A DNA stretch of 64,000 nt from Rivularia sp034931125 (GTDB lineage Bacteria; Cyanobacteriota; Cyanobacteriia; Cyanobacteriales; Nostocaceae), in contig NZ_JAYGHM010000009.1 of assembly GCF_034931125.1 (NCBI RefSeq), positions 85,781-149,780 of the forward strand, given 5' to 3'. The notes under the pieces are model-generated. The model searched no databases. It saw nothing but the letters and a program-made list of their open reading frames with translations, and was not told the origin of the DNA. Shown here one piece after another: positions 18,213-27,142 of the stretch. Numbering within the stretch: the stretch's first letter is position 1; each line of letters begins with the position of its first letter. A program made the position numbers and the translations under genes.

Positions 18213-18370
18213 TCAGTTATCAGTTCTCAGTGAGCAGTTATCAGCTATCAGTTATCAGCTAAACATTAGAATAAAAGGAAAGACATACAGTTTAAAAGCC
18301 CCAACCGATTATCTATTTCCCATATTTTTGTTTTAGTCCCGATTCACTGCTCACTGTTCACTGCTCACTG
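18213..18370. repeat. STRR-type repeats around the end of the SPOR-like gene
   Basis: CAGTTATCAG-type units at 18213-18260 and CACTGCTCACTGTT-type units at 18345-18370. The second block supplies the TGA stop codon of the SPOR-like gene. Confidence 0.7.
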
Positions 18371-19681
18371 TCTAGGTTCTTCTACCCTCGCCGTAATTCC
18401 ATTTTCTTTGAGAAGTTCTAAATGTTTTTTTAATCTCTCTTTGGATTTAAAGGCACCCAAATAAACATATTTGCCTTCTGGAGACACATATGCATCTGGA
18501 ATTACTTTTTTAACCTTGGCCAAAGTGTCACCTGTATTATCTACGATGACATTATAAAATGCACCATTCGATGGTTTTATTTCATCAAGGTTTTGGGGTG
18601 TTGGCGTTGCTTCAGGTTCAGGGACGGGTGTGCTTGCAGTACTTGGTGCAATTGTTGGTGCCACTCCGACTGTAGTTGCAGGTGCTGCTGGGGCTGGACT
18701 TGTTACCTGAAGAGGTGTTGCTACTGGGGTCGGTTTAGCTATGGGTGTTGCTCCGGCGACATCATCAATACTATTTATGTCTGGGAGTGCATCGTTTGCC
18801 AAATTAGGATTTTTGGTTATCGGCGTTAATTGCGTTTCATCTGGCTGTACGCTACTAACATTTTCAGTATTTTTACTAGTCTGAATTTCGGGATTGCGCT
18901 TAAATAAGCTTCCGATGCTTAGAGAAGGAAAATTATCAAAGTTAAATATTATATAGCCAAAAGTAATACTTGAGACTAAAAGCAACAGCATTGAGCCAAT
19001 ACTCAAAGGTGACAGCAGACTGTCATGACGAGCTTTCTGTTTAGGTTGGGGTTGTTCTTCCGCTAAGCTTCGTAATAAAGCTTCAGATGATTCTAAATAG
19101 TCATCTGGCTGCTTTGTGGTTACATTGTTGGGTGGTGATAAATCTTCGTTTAAATTTTCGTTTTGCGTATTTTGATGATTAATGTTCGCTTTAACAATGC
19201 TGCTTTGATTTAACGGCGGGGTCGCTTGACTTTGAACCTTCGTCGTCGCTTCAGGAAATGGTATTGTATGCTCCTCACCAGAAGAAGAAATCTGCTGATG
19301 ATGGACACTCGTCTCCTTTTCGGCAGCCACTCCTGGAAAGTCAGGTAAGGGAGGAGGAGGAGGGGTTTTGGTTTTGCTTTGGGAGTTACTTGGGGAAGCT
19401 TGCTGTTGTCTTATATAAGCCGCAGCTTGTTCACCCGTTAAATTCTGCTGTAATTGAGTATTTGCCAAACTTATAGTATTTTGAACTTGCGGTTTAGCAG
19501 CAATCAAGCTACCAAAATCTTTTTGAATTGGCGTTCTATGTGAAATTCGCGTTCGACGATACCGCGCCAATTCTTCATCAAGCTGGACTTCTAAACTTGC
19601 TAAAGCCGCGCTGATTACGGGTTTTAGGTTAGATGGTTTTGATGTTTGACTACCAGAATAAGATAGTGGGTTTTCACTCAT
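18365..19681 (-). CDS. Single-pass membrane protein with Pro-rich regions and SPOR-like C-terminus
   Basis: About 438 residues from the ATG at 19681, which has GGAGG 10 bases upstream; an in-frame TTG at 19714 reads through the RBS and is less likely. A cytoplasmic N-terminal part (helix LASLEVQLDEELARYRRTR, then Gln/Pro-rich linker) leads to one transmembrane segment (LSIGSMLLLLVSSITFGYII). A long Pro/Thr/Ala-rich periplasmic stalk follows. The last 65 residues (FYNVIVDNTGDTLAKVKKV ... YVYLGAFKSKERLKKHLELL) resemble a SPOR domain, which binds denuded peptidoglycan at division sites. It may link cytoplasm and septal wall. The stop codon lies inside STRR sequence. Confidence 0.78.
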   Translation of the reverse strand: MSENPLSYSGSQTSKPSNLKPVISAALASLEVQLDEELARYRRTRISHRTPIQKDFGSLIAAKPQVQNTISLANTQLQQNLTGEQAAAYIRQQQASPSNSQSKTKTPPPPPLPDFPGVAAEKETSVHHQQISSSGEEHTIPFPEATTKVQSQATPPLNQSSIVKANINHQNTQNENLNEDLSPPNNVTTKQPDDYLESSEALLRSLAEEQPQPKQKARHDSLLSPLSIGSMLLLLVSSITFGYIIFNFDNFPSLSIGSLFKRNPEIQTSKNTENVSSVQPDETQLTPITKNPNLANDALPDINSIDDVAGATPIAKPTPVATPLQVTSPAPAAPATTVGVAPTIAPSTASTPVPEPEATPTPQNLDEIKPSNGAFYNVIVDNTGDTLAKVKKVIPDAYVSPEGKYVYLGAFKSKERLKKHLELLKENGITARVEEPRQ

Positions 19682-19820
19682 TGCCCGCGTGCCTCCGTGC
19701 CGACTGCCTGCCAAGATTATCTACCGTAAAAAATAGATACCCTTGTGCTAATCCTAGCGAAAATTATCATGGATATATGATTTTACCAAGGTGTAATTCC
19801 TTGATTCACCTTTATTCAAG

Positions 19821-20366
19821 ATGTCCTTTGAATCAATTCCCAAGATTTTAGAACAATTGCAAATTGAAACTTTATACCAGCAACAGCCCTTACAACGCTT
19901 GCTCGATTGTTGGGAAGAAGTTGTGGGAAAAGTCATTGCCACTCATACACAGCCCATATCAATTGAACGGGAAGTTCTATGGGTAGCAACATCAGGCGCT
20001 GCTTGGGCGCAAAACTTGACCTTTGAACGACAAAAGTTGCTAAAAAAGTTAAATCAAATATTACCAACCCCTTTAGTAGATATACGCTTTTCTACCGCTC
20101 GTTGGCAGCGTACCAAAAAAAAACCGTTACGGCAACAAAATATTTCGTCTGCCGAGCATCCCAGCTACCTGGGGAACATCGTTGACCGAAACCAGAATAT
20201 TCACTCCTTGCCAAAAAATCCTCATACTGCTTTCGCTGATTGGTCTCAAACCATAAAAAGGCGATCGCAATCTTTACCTCTTTGTCCTAACTGCGAATCT
20301 CCTACTCCAGGAGGAGAATTAGAACGTTGGGGAGTTTGTTCTATTTGTGCTGCTAGGTCTTTTTAA
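19821..20366 (+). CDS. dciA: DUF721 / DciA-like protein with C-terminal zinc ribbon
   Basis: A 181-residue protein. Residues 1-95 are a DUF721 domain (LLDCWEEVVGKVIATHTQPI, LWVATSGAAWAQNLTFERQKLL), the fold of DciA, the ancestral loader of the DnaB replicative helicase, which binds DNA through a KH-like domain. Residues 96-150 are basic and probably unstructured. The tail is a four-Cys zinc ribbon (CPNCESPTPGGELERWGVCSIC), found in cyanobacterial members. It is divergent from the SPOR-like gene with 139 bases between. Role as helicase loader is from family knowledge. Confidence 0.85.
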   Translation: MSFESIPKILEQLQIETLYQQQPLQRLLDCWEEVVGKVIATHTQPISIEREVLWVATSGAAWAQNLTFERQKLLKKLNQILPTPLVDIRFSTARWQRTKKKPLRQQNISSAEHPSYLGNIVDRNQNIHSLPKNPHTAFADWSQTIKRRSQSLPLCPNCESPTPGGELERWGVCSICAARSF

Positions 20367-20367
20367 T

Positions 20368-20490
20368 AGGACTTAGCAAAAAGGCATATTTTTTTTGTAG
20401 GGTGCTGTGACACTTTGATTGATTTTTAACGCAATAATCAGGTTTTAGTGTCACGCACCATCTGAGTCTTGTGACAATCGCGTAAGTCCT
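20368..20490. repeat. MITE-like element, copy 1
   Basis: A 123-bp element begins with AGGACTTAGC and ends with its near-complement GCGTAAGTCCT. Inside, GGTGCTGTGACAC (20401-20413) pairs with GTGTCACGCACC (20448-20459). The same sequence in reverse orientation lies at 44867-44999. It starts two bases after the dciA stop codon. Confidence 0.75.
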
Positions 20491-20796
20491 GTTTAAATTA
20501 AGCATGGTAAATGGGGCATTGGGCATTGGGCATTGGGTATTGAGAATTGTTCATTGTTTATTGATGATTTTCCATTGATAATTATCAAAAAATAATCAAT
20601 TAATGAATCTAGAGAAGTATTCCTTAAAGCTGAGTGTATCTATGCTCCTATATCTAAAACAAGCCGATTAATCGCGATCCCTAATTGGTTTAAGCATAAA
20701 AATTAGGATAGATTTCAATAACTTGTTTCTTTTTCGTTACATAAAAATTTAAAAATATCACACAAACATAAAGAGATTATAAAGTTATCTTTTGGG
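20491..20796. other. Spacer with short repeats
   Basis: GGGCATT repeats at 20513-20541, then AT-rich sequence up to the promoter of the 95-aa gene. No gene seen. Confidence 0.4.
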
Positions 20797-20826
20797 TTGG
20801 GATCGTGAAAAGCTAGACACTATAAT
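20797..20826 (+). promoter_or_regulatory. Likely sigma70-type promoter of the 95-aa gene
   Basis: TATAAT at 20821-20826 with TTGGGA 18 bases upstream (20797-20802). About 75 bases ahead of the ATG. Confidence 0.5.
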
Positions 20827-20902
20827 GGGTTGGTGGATTAGTCAGTATTTATGTCTAGAAGCACAATAGAAGATGTAAATTAGCCATCTGGCGGCATTAA
20901 AA

Positions 20903-21190
20903 ATGAAAAGCATTCAAAACTTCACTTCAGCTTGCAGAAATTGTCGTCACTTCTCACCAGAAGGTCGGCGTGGAGGAGTTTGTCAGAAACTAGGAGCGCC
21001 AGTACGTGGCAGTTGGAAAGCTTGTTCTTTAGCGGTCTCTCCCTTTGCTCCCTCATGGGAAAGCCTAGAAGATGCTTTGAGTTTGCCATATGCTACTCCT
21101 GTATTAGCCAATTCTGACAACTTCGCAGTGAAGGTAGATCGTGTTGAACGGATATCTACTCCAGTAAAGGTAGAAGCTTTATTAAGCTAA
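20903..21190 (+). CDS. Cys-containing small conserved protein, 95 residues
   Basis: A 95-residue protein with four Cys in the N-terminal half: CRNCRHF, VCQKLG and KACSLA (about residues 11, 14, 27, 41). The CxxC-x12-C-x13-C pattern suggests a zinc or iron-sulphur site. The C-terminal half (LEDALSLPYATPVLANSDNF...) is without Cys. Proteins like this are frequent in cyanobacteria but I know of no assigned function. It has its own promoter and a strong terminator, so it is a single-gene unit. Not secreted. Confidence 0.78.
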   Translation: MKSIQNFTSACRNCRHFSPEGRRGGVCQKLGAPVRGSWKACSLAVSPFAPSWESLEDALSLPYATPVLANSDNFAVKVDRVERISTPVKVEALLS

Positions 21191-21311
21191 CTTTTAACGT
21201 TTTCAATGTAGAGAAAATATAACCGTTCTAAATCAAGTAAACTTCAAATCTAATAAAATTTATTTTAAAATTTGCATTGTGAGTGTTTCAATCGCTCTTG
21301 CACCTTAAAAG

Positions 21312-21344
21312 AACTGCACTTTCTTGATCGAGGTGCAGTTTTTT
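21312..21344 (+). terminator. Rho-independent terminator
   Basis: AACTGCAC (21312-21319) pairs with GTGCAGTT (21333-21340), followed by TTTT. It ends the 95-aa gene about 120 bases after its stop. Confidence 0.75.
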
Positions 21345-21500
21345 AGGGAGTAGGAAGTAGGGAGTAGGGAGTAGGGAATATGGAAATTAGCCCATCCCAG
21401 CATCCTCTAAATCCCAAATCCCAAATCCCAAACCAACGTATCCGTTGTTGAAATCCAAAATCCATTGACGCGGAAGCGTCTTCCCGCAGGGTAATCCAAA
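21345..21500. repeat. STRR repeats and a dispersed 49-bp repeat
   Basis: GGGAGTA units (21345-21378) and AAATCCC units (21407-21430) are followed by a dispersed repeat at 21452-21500 with the core GACGCGGAAGCGTCTTCCCG. A reverse-complement copy lies at 56520-56569. Confidence 0.75.
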
Positions 21501-21535
21501 ACTTGTGCTGAGCTTGCCGAAGTATCCAAAATCCT

Positions 21536-22369
21536 CTAAGGTAGCCAAGGATATTGACGGAAATCTGGCTTGCGCTTTTCTAAAAATGCCTGTTTCCCTT
21601 CTGCTCCTTCTTCTGTCATGTAGTAAAGCAATGTGGCATTTCCGGCAAGTTCTTGTAAACCAGCTTGTCCGTCACAGTCAGCATTGAAAGCAGCTTTTAA
21701 ACAACGAATTGCGATCGGGCTTTTTTCTAATATTTCTTGGGCCCATTCAATACCTTCAGCTTCTAATTGTTCTATAGGTACAACCGTATTTACTAACCCC
21801 ATTTCTAAGGCTTGTTGAGCGCTGTATTGACGACACAAAAACCAGATTTCGCGAGCTTTTTTTTGTCCGACGATGCGTGCTAAATAACTTGCACCAAATC
21901 CACCGTCAAAACTACCAACTTTTGGTCCAGTTTGTCCAAACACAGCATTGTCGGCAGCAATTGTCAAGTCACAAATTAAATGTAAAACGTGTCCGCCACC
22001 GATCGCATAACCTGCAACTAAGGCAATTACAACTTTGGGCATCGAACGAATCAAGCGCTGTAAATCTAATACATTTAAACGGGGAGTACCATCATCATCG
22101 ATATAGCCAGCTTTTCCGCGCACGCTCTGGTCGCCACCCGAACAGAACGCATATTTTCCATCAGTATGGGGACCAGCACCAGTAAATAAAACTACGCCAA
22201 TACTAGAATCTTCGCGGGCATCGCAGAAGGCTTGATAAAGTTCAAAAACAGTTTTAGGACGGAAAGCATTGCGTTTGTGGGGACGGTTGATGGTTATTTT
22301 CGCAATGCCATCGGCTTTATCGTAAAAAATATCTTCGTAGGTTTTGGCGGTTTGCCAGTTGATTTGCAT
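21536..22369 (-). CDS. menB: 1,4-dihydroxy-2-naphthoyl-CoA synthase (MenB)
   Basis: A 277-residue crotonase-fold enzyme that closes the second ring of naphthoquinone from O-succinylbenzoyl-CoA, a step of phylloquinone (photosystem I A1 cofactor) synthesis. Family landmarks: ITINRPHKRNAFRPKT, FCSGGDQSVRGKAGYIDDDG, the oxyanion-hole region VAGYAIGGGHVLHLICDL, and GPKVGSFDGGFGASYLAR. Usual length. It is followed about 5.5 kb away by menD on the same strand, with accessory genes between. The start MQINWQTAKTYEDIFYD is typical of the family. Confidence 0.97.
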   Translation of the reverse strand: MQINWQTAKTYEDIFYDKADGIAKITINRPHKRNAFRPKTVFELYQAFCDAREDSSIGVVLFTGAGPHTDGKYAFCSGGDQSVRGKAGYIDDDGTPRLNVLDLQRLIRSMPKVVIALVAGYAIGGGHVLHLICDLTIAADNAVFGQTGPKVGSFDGGFGASYLARIVGQKKAREIWFLCRQYSAQQALEMGLVNTVVPIEQLEAEGIEWAQEILEKSPIAIRCLKAAFNADCDGQAGLQELAGNATLLYYMTEEGAEGKQAFLEKRKPDFRQYPWLP

Positions 22370-22617
22370 TCTCTGCTAATAGCTAATGGGTAATTGGTAA
22401 CGGGTAATTCATTGACCCTAGCTTGAGAATTTTATCGTAGTGTGGGGACTTAAGACTAATTTTTTCATTGCTGCGATGCAAAAATGGTTATTTTGTTTAA
22501 GCATTTAATAGAACTTTTCAAAAGTTTCTTCTAAGTGCTTTGAGTATCTTCTTGTATAATTAGCACTTACATCTACGTTACGATTAGATTTAACGAGAGC
22601 TTCAGTTGCAGTAAAGC

Positions 22618-25600
22618 ATGAATCTTGAAAAAACTCTACAGAGAATAAGATATTTGATGTCACTTTTTGTGACTGAGATTAAGGCTGCTACAGCTATGCA
22701 GCAAACAGATATTAATAAGGTATCTGAAAATGTCGTCATACCTCTGTTTGCTCAGATTTACGGCTATAAAAATCTTAAAAATTTAAACTTTAGTGAAGGT
22801 AGTAATTTTCCCAGTATTGATTTAGGAGACGAAACAGCCAGAGTTGCTTTTCAAATTACATCTACGCCGATTATTAAAAAAGTTCAAGAAACATTGAAAA
22901 AGTTTATTGAATACAAGTTATACGAGAAGTATGACAGGCTGATTATTTATATTTTGACAGAAAAGCAAAAAACTTATTCCGATAAAGAAATTAATAAAAT
23001 AATTCAAGGTAAATTTAAGTTTGATACGAAAAAAGATATTTGGGATTCTCGAAATATTCTTGAAAAAGTCAGTGGATTTGAAATCGAGCAAGCACGTGAA
23101 GTAGAAAAGATTTTAGAAGCAAATTTTGGTGAAATAAGAAGACAGCCTGAGTGGGAAGTAATTGATAAGGTTGAACAAATTATTAATGAATACACGCAGT
23201 TATTTGTAGGGCGTTCTAAAGAAACTCAAGAATTAGACAATTTTTTGTACGAAAATTCAAGTGGTGCAATGCTCGTAACGGCTGAGGCTGGTTTTGGGAA
23301 GACAGCACTCTTGGCTAATTGGTTACAATCACGACAGAACAATAACTGTTTTATTGCTTACCATTTCTTCTCTGAACGTGAGGAAAAAACTCGCTCTGCT
23401 AAAAGCGCTTATAAAAATTTACTAAGACAACTACATATTTATTACGAACTTTACAACGAACCACAGCCCAACGAACTAGATGAGTTGAGAGCAGCAATAT
23501 ACAACATATTAAGAGAACGCGGTGCAAGGGAAGATAAGCTCTTAATTATTGTTGTAGATGCTTTAGGTGAATTAAACGAAGTTGAAATTCCTTTTTCATT
23601 ACCTTTTCCTACTCCTCTACCCGATAATGTGTTTGTTATCGCTTCAGCGAGAGCTTCAGAAGCAGAAGAACCAAAATATTTAGAAAATTGGATAGAACAA
23701 TCGCAAAAGTTACACCTTAAGCGCTTACCTAAATTTGCACTTACTGACTGGTTGAAAAGAACAGGTGAAGGTGAGTTGGCATTATTTGCGGATGATACTA
23801 ATTTTGTGGATCAACTTGATGAAATGACTCAGGGCTTTCCGCTTTACCTAAGTTACTTAACTGATGAATTGAATCATGCTGCAAAGCAACAGCAGGATGT
23901 GCATTCTGTCTTGGCAGAAACGCCCCAAGGCTTTGAGAAGTATGTAAAGCAGCAACTTAAGCGTTTAGATGAACTTGAATTACCAGATGAAAGATGGCAG
24001 TTTTTTGCATTGCTGGCGGTAGCAAAAGGTGTGCTTGAAAAAGATGATATTAAAGTTATTACCCAAATGCGCGATCGCCAATTACGCCAATTACATCAAT
24101 GTTGGCAAGTGACGCGCTGGATGAAGATTAGCGGGGGTAAAGACTACGCTTTTGCTCATCCTCTACTGGGAACTATGTTTGCTAAAGAATTGGGTGACGA
24201 TGCTGAGGAGCCTTTGCAAAAGTTAATTGATTTCTGTAGTCAATGGCAGAAACACCAAAGTTGTTATGCTTTGAGACATTATCCAGAACACTTACGAGAT
24301 GGGGAGCAGTGGGATAATTTGTATGGGTTGCTGCATAATTTTGAATTTATAGAAGCGAAAGTTAATCATATTGAAATAGGCGTAGAGGCATTGATTAAAG
24401 ATTATGTTTTGATTGAAACTGGGGAATTATCAAACTTCTCAGACGAGAAAAAACAAACTATAAAAACGCTTCAATTGATTCAAGGAGCATTACGGCTATC
24501 TGCCCATGTTTCAATTAAAGATACAAAGCAACTCGCAACACAATTATTAGGGCGGTTGCTGAACTTTAATATGCCCGAAGTTCAAGTATTACTAGAACAA
24601 ATATTGCAAACTAAAATTGCTTGGTTGCGTCCTTTGACAGCTAGTTTAATTTCTCCTAGCGAACCTTCAATACGTACTTTAAGTGGTCATAGTAGTTCTG
24701 TGTGGTCTGTTGCTGTTACCTCTGATGGACAGAAGCTGATTTCTGGTTCGCAGGATGGTGCTGTCAAAATTTGGAATTTGAAATCGGGAAATTTAATACG
24801 CACTATCACTGCTCATAATGACTCAGTGAATACGGTTATAACTAGCCATGATGGTTTATACATATTTTCTGGTTCCCATGATAAATCTATTAAGATATGG
24901 GACTTAAATACAGGAGATTTAATACGCACACTTACTGGTCATCATGGTTCTATTAACGCAGTTGTACTAACTCCTGATGGTTCAAAAATTATATCTGCTT
25001 CCTCTGACTGTTCTCTTAAAGTTTGGAATTTAAAAAATGGAGAAGTGCTTCATAAATTTATTGGTCATAAAGCTTCAGTACAAGCACTCGCAATAATTAA
25101 TACCGACAATAAAAATCTAGTAATTTCTGGTTCATATAATGACACTCCCAGAGTTTGGAACTTGGAAACTGGAAAAGAGGAATTTAGTCTCGGTGAGAGT
25201 GATATGGTGTGGTCTACTACAGCTATTCCTAATAAAGAATTAGTAATTTTTGGATCACAGGATGGAACATTTACTATTTGGAATCTCAAAACTAGGGAGA
25301 AAGAATATAGCTTCAAAGGTCACAGTAATTCAGTACGTGCCATATCTGTGACTTCTGATGGTGAACGAATAATTTCTGTTTCAGAAGATAAAACTCTCAA
25401 AATTTGGAAGGTGGGAACTTGGGAGAATGAAGCCACTATTAATGCTCACACTGGTTCTGTTCTTGCAGTCGCAGTTACTTCTGACGGAACAAAGATAATT
25501 TCTGCTTCAGGAAGTACTATTTATAATTTACTTTCAAATGATTATACTATCAAAATTTGGAATCTAGAAAGGTGCGTACAACATAAATTCTTTGATACTG

Positions 25601-26073
25601 AAAACTCAAAAACACCTCATAGTGATTCCGTAGAAGTAATTTATTTTACACCTGATGGGAAACAGGTAAGGTCTGCTTCAAAAGATGGAACTCTTAAATT
25701 CTGGAAAGTCGAAACTTGGGAAAATGAAAAAACCTTAACTGGAAATGTAAATTTAGCATTTACTTTTGGAGATAAACAAAATCAAAAGATTATTAAACTT
25801 AAATTTGGCGATATTGAAGAAACTTTTCACAGTATTCGTAGCACTTTACCTTTTATTCTTGCCACCACTTCTGATAATAATCTTCAAATTTTATCTTCAG
25901 GTGACGAAAAGATTAAAGTGTGGGATGCTTCGCTTGGAAAGGATATTGCCACTTTTACAGGAGAAAGTGAAATCAGATGTTGCGCGATCGCGCCAGATGG
26001 ACAAACATTAGCTGTAGGGGAAGCATCGGGACGTTTACATTTCCTACGATTATGTTTGAGAAAATTTGAGTAA
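22618..26073 (+). CDS. SMEK - NACHT/STAND NTPase - WD40 repeat protein, probable conflict-system sensor
   Basis: A 1151-residue STAND protein. Residues 1-170 look like a SMEK domain, a restriction-endonuclease-like effector domain (FPSIDLGDETARVAFQITST, then a long helix KKVQETLKKFIEYKLY). The NTPase follows: Walker A AEAGFGKTALLANWL with Lys228, Walker B LLIIVVDALGE with Asp314, and a winged-helix-like region to about 650. Residues 685-1151 hold eight clear and two degraded WD40 repeats (GHSSSVWSVAVTSDGQKLIS..VKIWNL and similar). In related antiviral STAND proteins the C-terminal repeats sense a phage protein, the NTPase oligomerises and the N-terminal nuclease acts. It is divergent from menB and flanked by a Uma2 gene. 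Defence role is inference. Confidence 0.88.
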   Translation: MNLEKTLQRIRYLMSLFVTEIKAATAMQQTDINKVSENVVIPLFAQIYGYKNLKNLNFSEGSNFPSIDLGDETARVAFQITSTPIIKKVQETLKKFIEYKLYEKYDRLIIYILTEKQKTYSDKEINKIIQGKFKFDTKKDIWDSRNILEKVSGFEIEQAREVEKILEANFGEIRRQPEWEVIDKVEQIINEYTQLFVGRSKETQELDNFLYENSSGAMLVTAEAGFGKTALLANWLQSRQNNNCFIAYHFFSEREEKTRSAKSAYKNLLRQLHIYYELYNEPQPNELDELRAAIYNILRERGAREDKLLIIVVDALGELNEVEIPFSLPFPTPLPDNVFVIASARASEAEEPKYLENWIEQSQKLHLKRLPKFALTDWLKRTGEGELALFADDTNFVDQLDEMTQGFPLYLSYLTDELNHAAKQQQDVHSVLAETPQGFEKYVKQQLKRLDELELPDERWQFFALLAVAKGVLEKDDIKVITQMRDRQLRQLHQCWQVTRWMKISGGKDYAFAHPLLGTMFAKELGDDAEEPLQKLIDFCSQWQKHQSCYALRHYPEHLRDGEQWDNLYGLLHNFEFIEAKVNHIEIGVEALIKDYVLIETGELSNFSDEKKQTIKTLQLIQGALRLSAHVSIKDTKQLATQLLGRLLNFNMPEVQVLLEQILQTKIAWLRPLTASLISPSEPSIRTLSGHSSSVWSVAVTSDGQKLISGSQDGAVKIWNLKSGNLIRTITAHNDSVNTVITSHDGLYIFSGSHDKSIKIWDLNTGDLIRTLTGHHGSINAVVLTPDGSKIISASSDCSLKVWNLKNGEVLHKFIGHKASVQALAIINTDNKNLVISGSYNDTPRVWNLETGKEEFSLGESDMVWSTTAIPNKELVIFGSQDGTFTIWNLKTREKEYSFKGHSNSVRAISVTSDGERIISVSEDKTLKIWKVGTWENEATINAHTGSVLAVAVTSDGTKIISASGSTIYNLLSNDYTIKIWNLERCVQHKFFDTENSKTPHSDSVEVIYFTPDGKQVRSASKDGTLKFWKVETWENEKTLTGNVNLAFTFGDKQNQKIIKLKFGDIEETFHSIRSTLPFILATTSDNNLQILSSGDEKIKVWDASLGKDIATFTGESEIRCCAIAPDGQTLAVGEASGRLHFLRLCLRKFE

Positions 26074-26153
26074 AGTCATATTTGATACCTCAAAAAACAC
26101 TGTTTTTGTAGAACTGCCTAGTTGCTAAAATTCTCATATAGCTGGAGAAAATC

Positions 26154-26828
26154 ATGATACCCAAAACTACTACCAAACCACCTTTAACTATTCCTCCTCT
26201 TGAAAGCGGTGATAAGCTTACCCGTGTTGAATTTGAGCATCGTTATGATGCTATGCCTAATTTAAAAAAAGCTGAATTAATTGAAGGAGTTGTTTACTTG
26301 GCATCCCCCCTGAGAATTAAAAGTCATGGAGAACCCCATGCTTTGATTATGACTTGGTTAGGAGTTTACACGGCTGCAACATCAGGTGTTGGATTCGCAG
26401 ATAATTCTACAGTACGTCTTGATGCTGACAATGAACCCCAACCAGATGCTTTGTTAAGAATTGAAAATAGTGGGCAGTCGCGTATTAGTAAAGATGATTA
26501 TGTTGAAGGTGCGCCAGAATTAATTGTAGAAATTGCTGCTAGTACCGCTTCTTACGATTTACATGAAAAACTCAAAGTTTACCGACGCAATCAGGTACAA
26601 GAATATTTAGTATGGCGAGTATACGACAATGCTTTTGATTGGTTTAAGCTTGAAGAGGGAGAATATATTCAATTAGAAGGTGATGCTGAGGGCGTAATTC
26701 ATTCTCAAGTTTTTCCAGGGTTGTGGTTGGATAAATCGGCTTTGTTGTCAGGTAATTTAGCTCAAGTTTTGGAAGTGTTGCAGCAGGGATTAAGTACGGT
26801 AGAACATCAAAATTTTATTGGTTCGTAG
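26154..26828 (+). CDS. Uma2 family (DUF820) PD-(D/E)XK nuclease-fold protein
   Basis: A 224-residue Uma2 protein. The family core is visible: LIEGVVYLASPLRIKSHGEP, PQPDALLRIE (the Asp of the fold), PELIVEIAASTASYDLHEKL (Glu and the alpha/beta switch, with Lys in EKLKVY), and RRNQVQEYLVWRVYDNAFDWF. Cyanobacteria carry many copies; their biological role is unsettled. The intact motif suggests a functional metal-dependent fold. It follows the SMEK-STAND gene by 80 bases on the same strand, so they may be co-expressed, but the family is so common that chance is possible. Confidence 0.93.
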   Translation: MIPKTTTKPPLTIPPLESGDKLTRVEFEHRYDAMPNLKKAELIEGVVYLASPLRIKSHGEPHALIMTWLGVYTAATSGVGFADNSTVRLDADNEPQPDALLRIENSGQSRISKDDYVEGAPELIVEIAASTASYDLHEKLKVYRRNQVQEYLVWRVYDNAFDWFKLEEGEYIQLEGDAEGVIHSQVFPGLWLDKSALLSGNLAQVLEVLQQGLSTVEHQNFIGS

Positions 26829-26854
26829 AATTAAAAAATCAATTAAATAAAGAT

Positions 26855-26918
26855 GGTGCGTTACGGCATTATCAATCTTATAACCTCCATCTCGACGAAT
26901 TTTAATGCCTAACGCACC
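26855..26918. repeat. MITE-like palindromic element, copy A
   Basis: GGTGCGTTACGGCATTA at the left end is nearly complementary to TAATGCCTAACGCACC at the right end. The first roughly 38 bases, starting one or two bases earlier, are identical to copy B at 27832-27894, in the same orientation. Confidence 0.75.
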
Positions 26919-26995
26919 CTACAAGCTTCCATAAATTTTTTAGGTTACAACAGAAGTCAGTCCTAAAATTTTGATTTTTACCGTTTAGCTACTTA

Positions 26996-27110
26996 TACCA
27001 TTTCTTTATAAAGTTGCGCTTAATTCAGCCCACGCAGGTGGGCTTTGTTGGAGTAGCCCCACTCTTCCAGAGTGAGGGTGATTTAGCGCAGCCTCATACA
27101 GAATTGGTAT
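26996..27110. repeat. MITE-like element with about 29-bp imperfect terminal inverted repeats
   Basis: The left end starts ATACCATTTCTTTAT and runs to TTGCGCTTAA; the right end is TTAGCGCAGCCTCATACAGA then ATTGGTAT, the imperfect complement. An internal hairpin GCCCAC..GTGGGC is present. No coding capacity. Confidence 0.7.
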
Positions 27111-27142
27111 TACAAGGTCACTTTGCTATTAACGAAATTTGA

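Noticed and set aside
22618..26073. WD40 protein considered a plain signalling scaffold
   Set aside because: The N-terminal SMEK-like region and NACHT NTPase motifs place it with STAND sensors instead.
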